From the NCBI GenBank assembly GCA_936450465.1, contig OW388289.1, forward strand, positions 81,361,093 through 81,425,092: DNA of 64,000 nt. Direction: 5' to 3'. Made by a program: the position numbers and the translations under genes. Position 1 is the stretch's first letter; each line of letters opens with the position of its first letter. Shown here in pieces: positions 61,503 through 64,000 of the stretch. This DNA is from Gibbula magus. Taxonomy: Eukaryota; Mollusca; Gastropoda; Trochida; Trochidae. The notes beneath the pieces are model-generated. The model was not told the DNA's origin. It did not search any database and saw nothing but the letters and a program-made list of their open reading frames with translations.

Positions 61503-61830
61503 CTACTTATTTCCCTGTCGTAGACGATCAACTTCTTCGTTAATACTAGTTGAATCTAAAGCAAAGTCCCCTGACGCTAAACCTTGTTTAGCTGTCGTCA
61601 AACCATCTAGCACTTCAAAATTGAAGGAAAACTGTATACGGTTACCCTCCCTTGACAAGGCATATTCTGTCTCTACTTTTAACTTCTTTAAATCCTCCGT
61701 GCTGTTTACAATCTCTTCCCTCAACTTGGATAACTTGTGGTCAAACATTGACTCGATCTCTTGTCTATTACTATCCAACTTGAGTAAGATGGCGTCCAAT
61801 TTCCCGCAGTTGAAGAGTTATCATCCATAG
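61503..61830 (-). pseudogene. LINE ORF1-like coiled-coil remnant
   Basis: The - strand frame reads AILLKLDSNRQEIESMFDHK and continues through a heptad-rich stretch (LREEIVNSTEDLKKLKVETE) to a stop after RLRQGNK. An upstream ATG (MDDNSSTAG at about 61830) is one frame off, so the start is broken. This resembles the coiled-coil N-terminus of ORF1 proteins of mollusc LINEs. It abuts the right end of the Tc1 element. Confidence 0.5.
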
Positions 61831-62049
61831 TAAAAGTTAACAGTGAGAACTCTGCCGTGTCTAGAGCGAGAAGGACGACATTCGAAAACCCCTCCACTTA
61901 AATATCCTACACCACACCACCTAGCGAGCATATTATCTCCCTTGATACACTCGCACACACTCAGGAGAAAATAGTTCCTATCTAATTCATTTTGAGAGTC
62001 GTTGATAACCATGCATGACACATATTACATTTCTTGTTGAGATTGCGTA

Positions 62050-63250
62050 CTTCAAGGTACGTAGCATGTGGTACATCTTCATATAGATCTTATGCACGAC
62101 TGTCTTTTTTACTTTAAACATTTTTCCTTTTAAATAACAATATCATCTACATTATTCTAATTCTCAAGGAGAGATAGTCTGCAATAATCACTAACTATAA
62201 CATGTCCAGACCAGTAATCGAATCAAGTGTGAATTAATTTTGATTGAGTTTGAGTTTATCCTTGCATTTAACGGTCTGTACATCATTGTCAAGTACAGTC
62301 GCGATAAATTTATGCTTAAATTACGATTACATTTATTCCCGATCGACATGGAGGATCTAAACGAACATAAGGGATAAAACGCCCTTTGTAAGTAAAACAA
62401 ATAAAACAAGAGTGCTCTGAGAGCACAAGAATCCCTGGGGTTTGTGTTATTTATGAATAAACTATCCTCTAATTAATCAGTTTAAATGTAAAGGTAATTT
62501 ACAAAAGATCAGATCTGATCATTTAGATCTGCATTTAACATAAGATTGACTGCGATCAGCTTGAAAATTATGACATCGCCTGAATGGTCTAGTGACAAAG
62601 AATAAACATGTCGAATATCGAAAGCATATCATTTATAAATCAGAAATTATGGCCAATTAAATTTTCAGAAAACGCATCCTACACCAGGGTCAGGGTCACA
62701 AGGTCAAAGGACCTCAGTATGTGACATGGTGATCATTTCAGTTTTAAAGGCCTATGTTGACAAAAGTCATTAATATTTAGGAAATCCAAGCGATCTAATT
62801 CAAAGGCTATAACTTGATCTGCGCGATCTGTGTGCGCGATCTGATGCACCAAATACCGGGCTTTGAAATCGGGTCATTATTAGCTGACATGATATTTTAA
62901 GCGAGTTTAGCTATTACAGCAATACGATAATATTTAAAGCTTTGAAAATCGTACCTTTGTTATAAGCTGATCGATTTTCTTGTTTGATGGCTTATTTAAA
63001 AAAAAAGTGTATTGACTTTGTCGTGGTATATAGTATTGAATAATAATATGATGACAACATTCTGAAATATAATTAAAAATGGACACGGGGTGTTGACCTC
63101 GTTACATCCCTTTACTTGTTTAAAGTATATGCTTTCTATTCGCTAGGTTTTCCACAATACAAGTCCCTGTGTGTATATCTAAAGCATGTGTAATCAAAAA
63201 CTGTGGTAGGAGTGGATTTCAGATCATAGGTAGTATTAGGTACCCTTTTC
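62050..63250. other. Stretch without supported genes
   Basis: No exon is supported. A block near 62690-62770 (GGGTCACAAGGTCAAAGGACC, TTTAAAGGCC) resembles fragments of the dispersed repeats elsewhere in the window. Confidence 0.3.
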
Positions 63251-63273
63251 GGGACGGACAGATTTGAATTTAA

Positions 63274-63533
63274 CTATTTCTTTGAAAATCCCCCCGCCAG
63301 GTCCACACTGGCGCCAGCTTCATATTCGTACACAGTACACCAATCATCTCCGAACTTGTGGTAAATGCACGCACTCAGAAGAAGGCACAGAGTCTGACAC
63401 TCCGATTGTGTCGTATTTGCGATTTCATGAACTTTGGCCTCTGCTGCTAGTGAGTTTACCAAGGTGAAGGTCACTCTGATAGGACACAGGATATGAGGAC
63501 CAAGGGCAAGCTTGACGGTCGAGGAGGGTGCAG
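63274..63533 (-). CDS. Terminal exon with PAN/apple-like cysteine region (partial gene)
   Basis: After a good - strand acceptor (GTTGTTTCTGTTTCAG, phase 1) the frame encodes 86 residues. It begins PSSTVKLALGPHILCPIRVT and includes SECQTLCLLLSACIYHKFG then DDWCTVYEYE, and stops after GGFSKK. The C-x3-C-x6-C and C-x(n)-Y spacing with aromatic residues fits a small PAN/apple-like extracellular module. Earlier exons, including a signal peptide, probably lie beyond the window's right edge. The domain call rests on cysteine spacing only. Confidence 0.5.
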
Positions 63534-64000
63534 CTGAAACAGAAACAACTTTGAGAACCAATTGTCATTATCAGCTTTGAAGTTTCTAAGTATTATGAAA
63601 CTCAACAAGAGAATTAAAACCCCTCAACACTTGGTTACTTAAATAGGAATTTCTATGAAATGTAACTTCATTCGTGAAAAGAAATGATAATTAAATCTGG
63701 TACATAGTTGACTAAATTGCTACGTTTTTTTCAGAATAACGCTTTTCATCAAACAGAACAGCCTTGACTTGACAAAATTTGTTTGCAGAAGAAAAATATC
63801 ATGATCTGACGAATGTTGGAACTTACCTTGCCTTTATTTCAACATTTACAGTAAGAGGAAACTTCTTAGGGATCATTATCGAGTCCGGTTTTCGACCATG
63901 TCATATTATCAAGTTGCTGTCATTTCTAATACTATAGATAGAAACTACTCACTAACCTTGTTTAATTTAACATTTCCTACCATAAGGCATGTCTTCGTAG

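Noticed and set aside
63820..63890. - strand exon candidate reading KFPLTVNVEIKA before GTAAGT
   Set aside because: It ends in phase 2, while the PAN-like terminal exon needs phase 1, and the acceptor is poor.

Overview
This is a eukaryotic, intron-rich, AT-rich genomic window. The protein content and repeats fit a marine mollusc or another lophotrochozoan, but the species cannot be named from the sequence. Genes were assembled by hand from exon reading frames, splice sites and phase agreement, because every coding exon is short and most long open frames are chance or transposon remnants.

1-12.6 kb: a seven-exon + strand gene encodes a secreted protein with two somatomedin-B domains followed by an EndoU (XendoU/placental protein 11) ribonuclease domain. 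Its introns hold two Tc1/mariner-type MITEs, a hAT-type MITE with a perfect 8-bp target duplication, two foldback elements and a probable dead third somatomedin-B exon. 12.7-18.7 kb: repeats, a tRNA-derived SINE and a long stretch without genes.

18.7-28.8 kb, - strand: a complete ABHD13-type alpha/beta hydrolase gene with six clear exons, plus a phase-compatible distal exon that may supply a longer C-terminus. Its introns contain two copies of a large dispersed repeat (tandem ~145-bp units plus a GGAC microsatellite). One copy was interrupted by a 444-bp TIR element with a 10-bp target duplication. An 807-bp TIR element with a 9-bp duplication lies in another intron.

29-36 kb: repeat copies, a TIR element flanked by TTAA that carries four tandem CACGTG motifs, and the last two exons of a - strand single-pass membrane protein with PPxY tail motifs. 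36.0-47.1 kb: an eight-exon + strand gene for a two-CUB-domain receptor-like protein with a cytoplasmic tail carrying PSYD and PPAY motifs. Its first intron holds a 5'-truncated LINE in antisense.

47-64 kb: mostly mobile DNA, including a decayed DIRS-like tyrosine-recombinase retroelement, a frameshifted Tc1-type transposon, another hAT MITE, a CACGT-rich tract and a LINE ORF1 remnant. Isolated exons here are a signal-peptide first exon (+, 48.6 kb), a terminal exon ending in a PPEY motif (-, 56.7 kb) and a PAN/apple-like terminal exon (-, 63.3 kb). The real genes appear unrelated in function, except that three separate tails carry PPxY-type motifs, which bind WW domains in known proteins.
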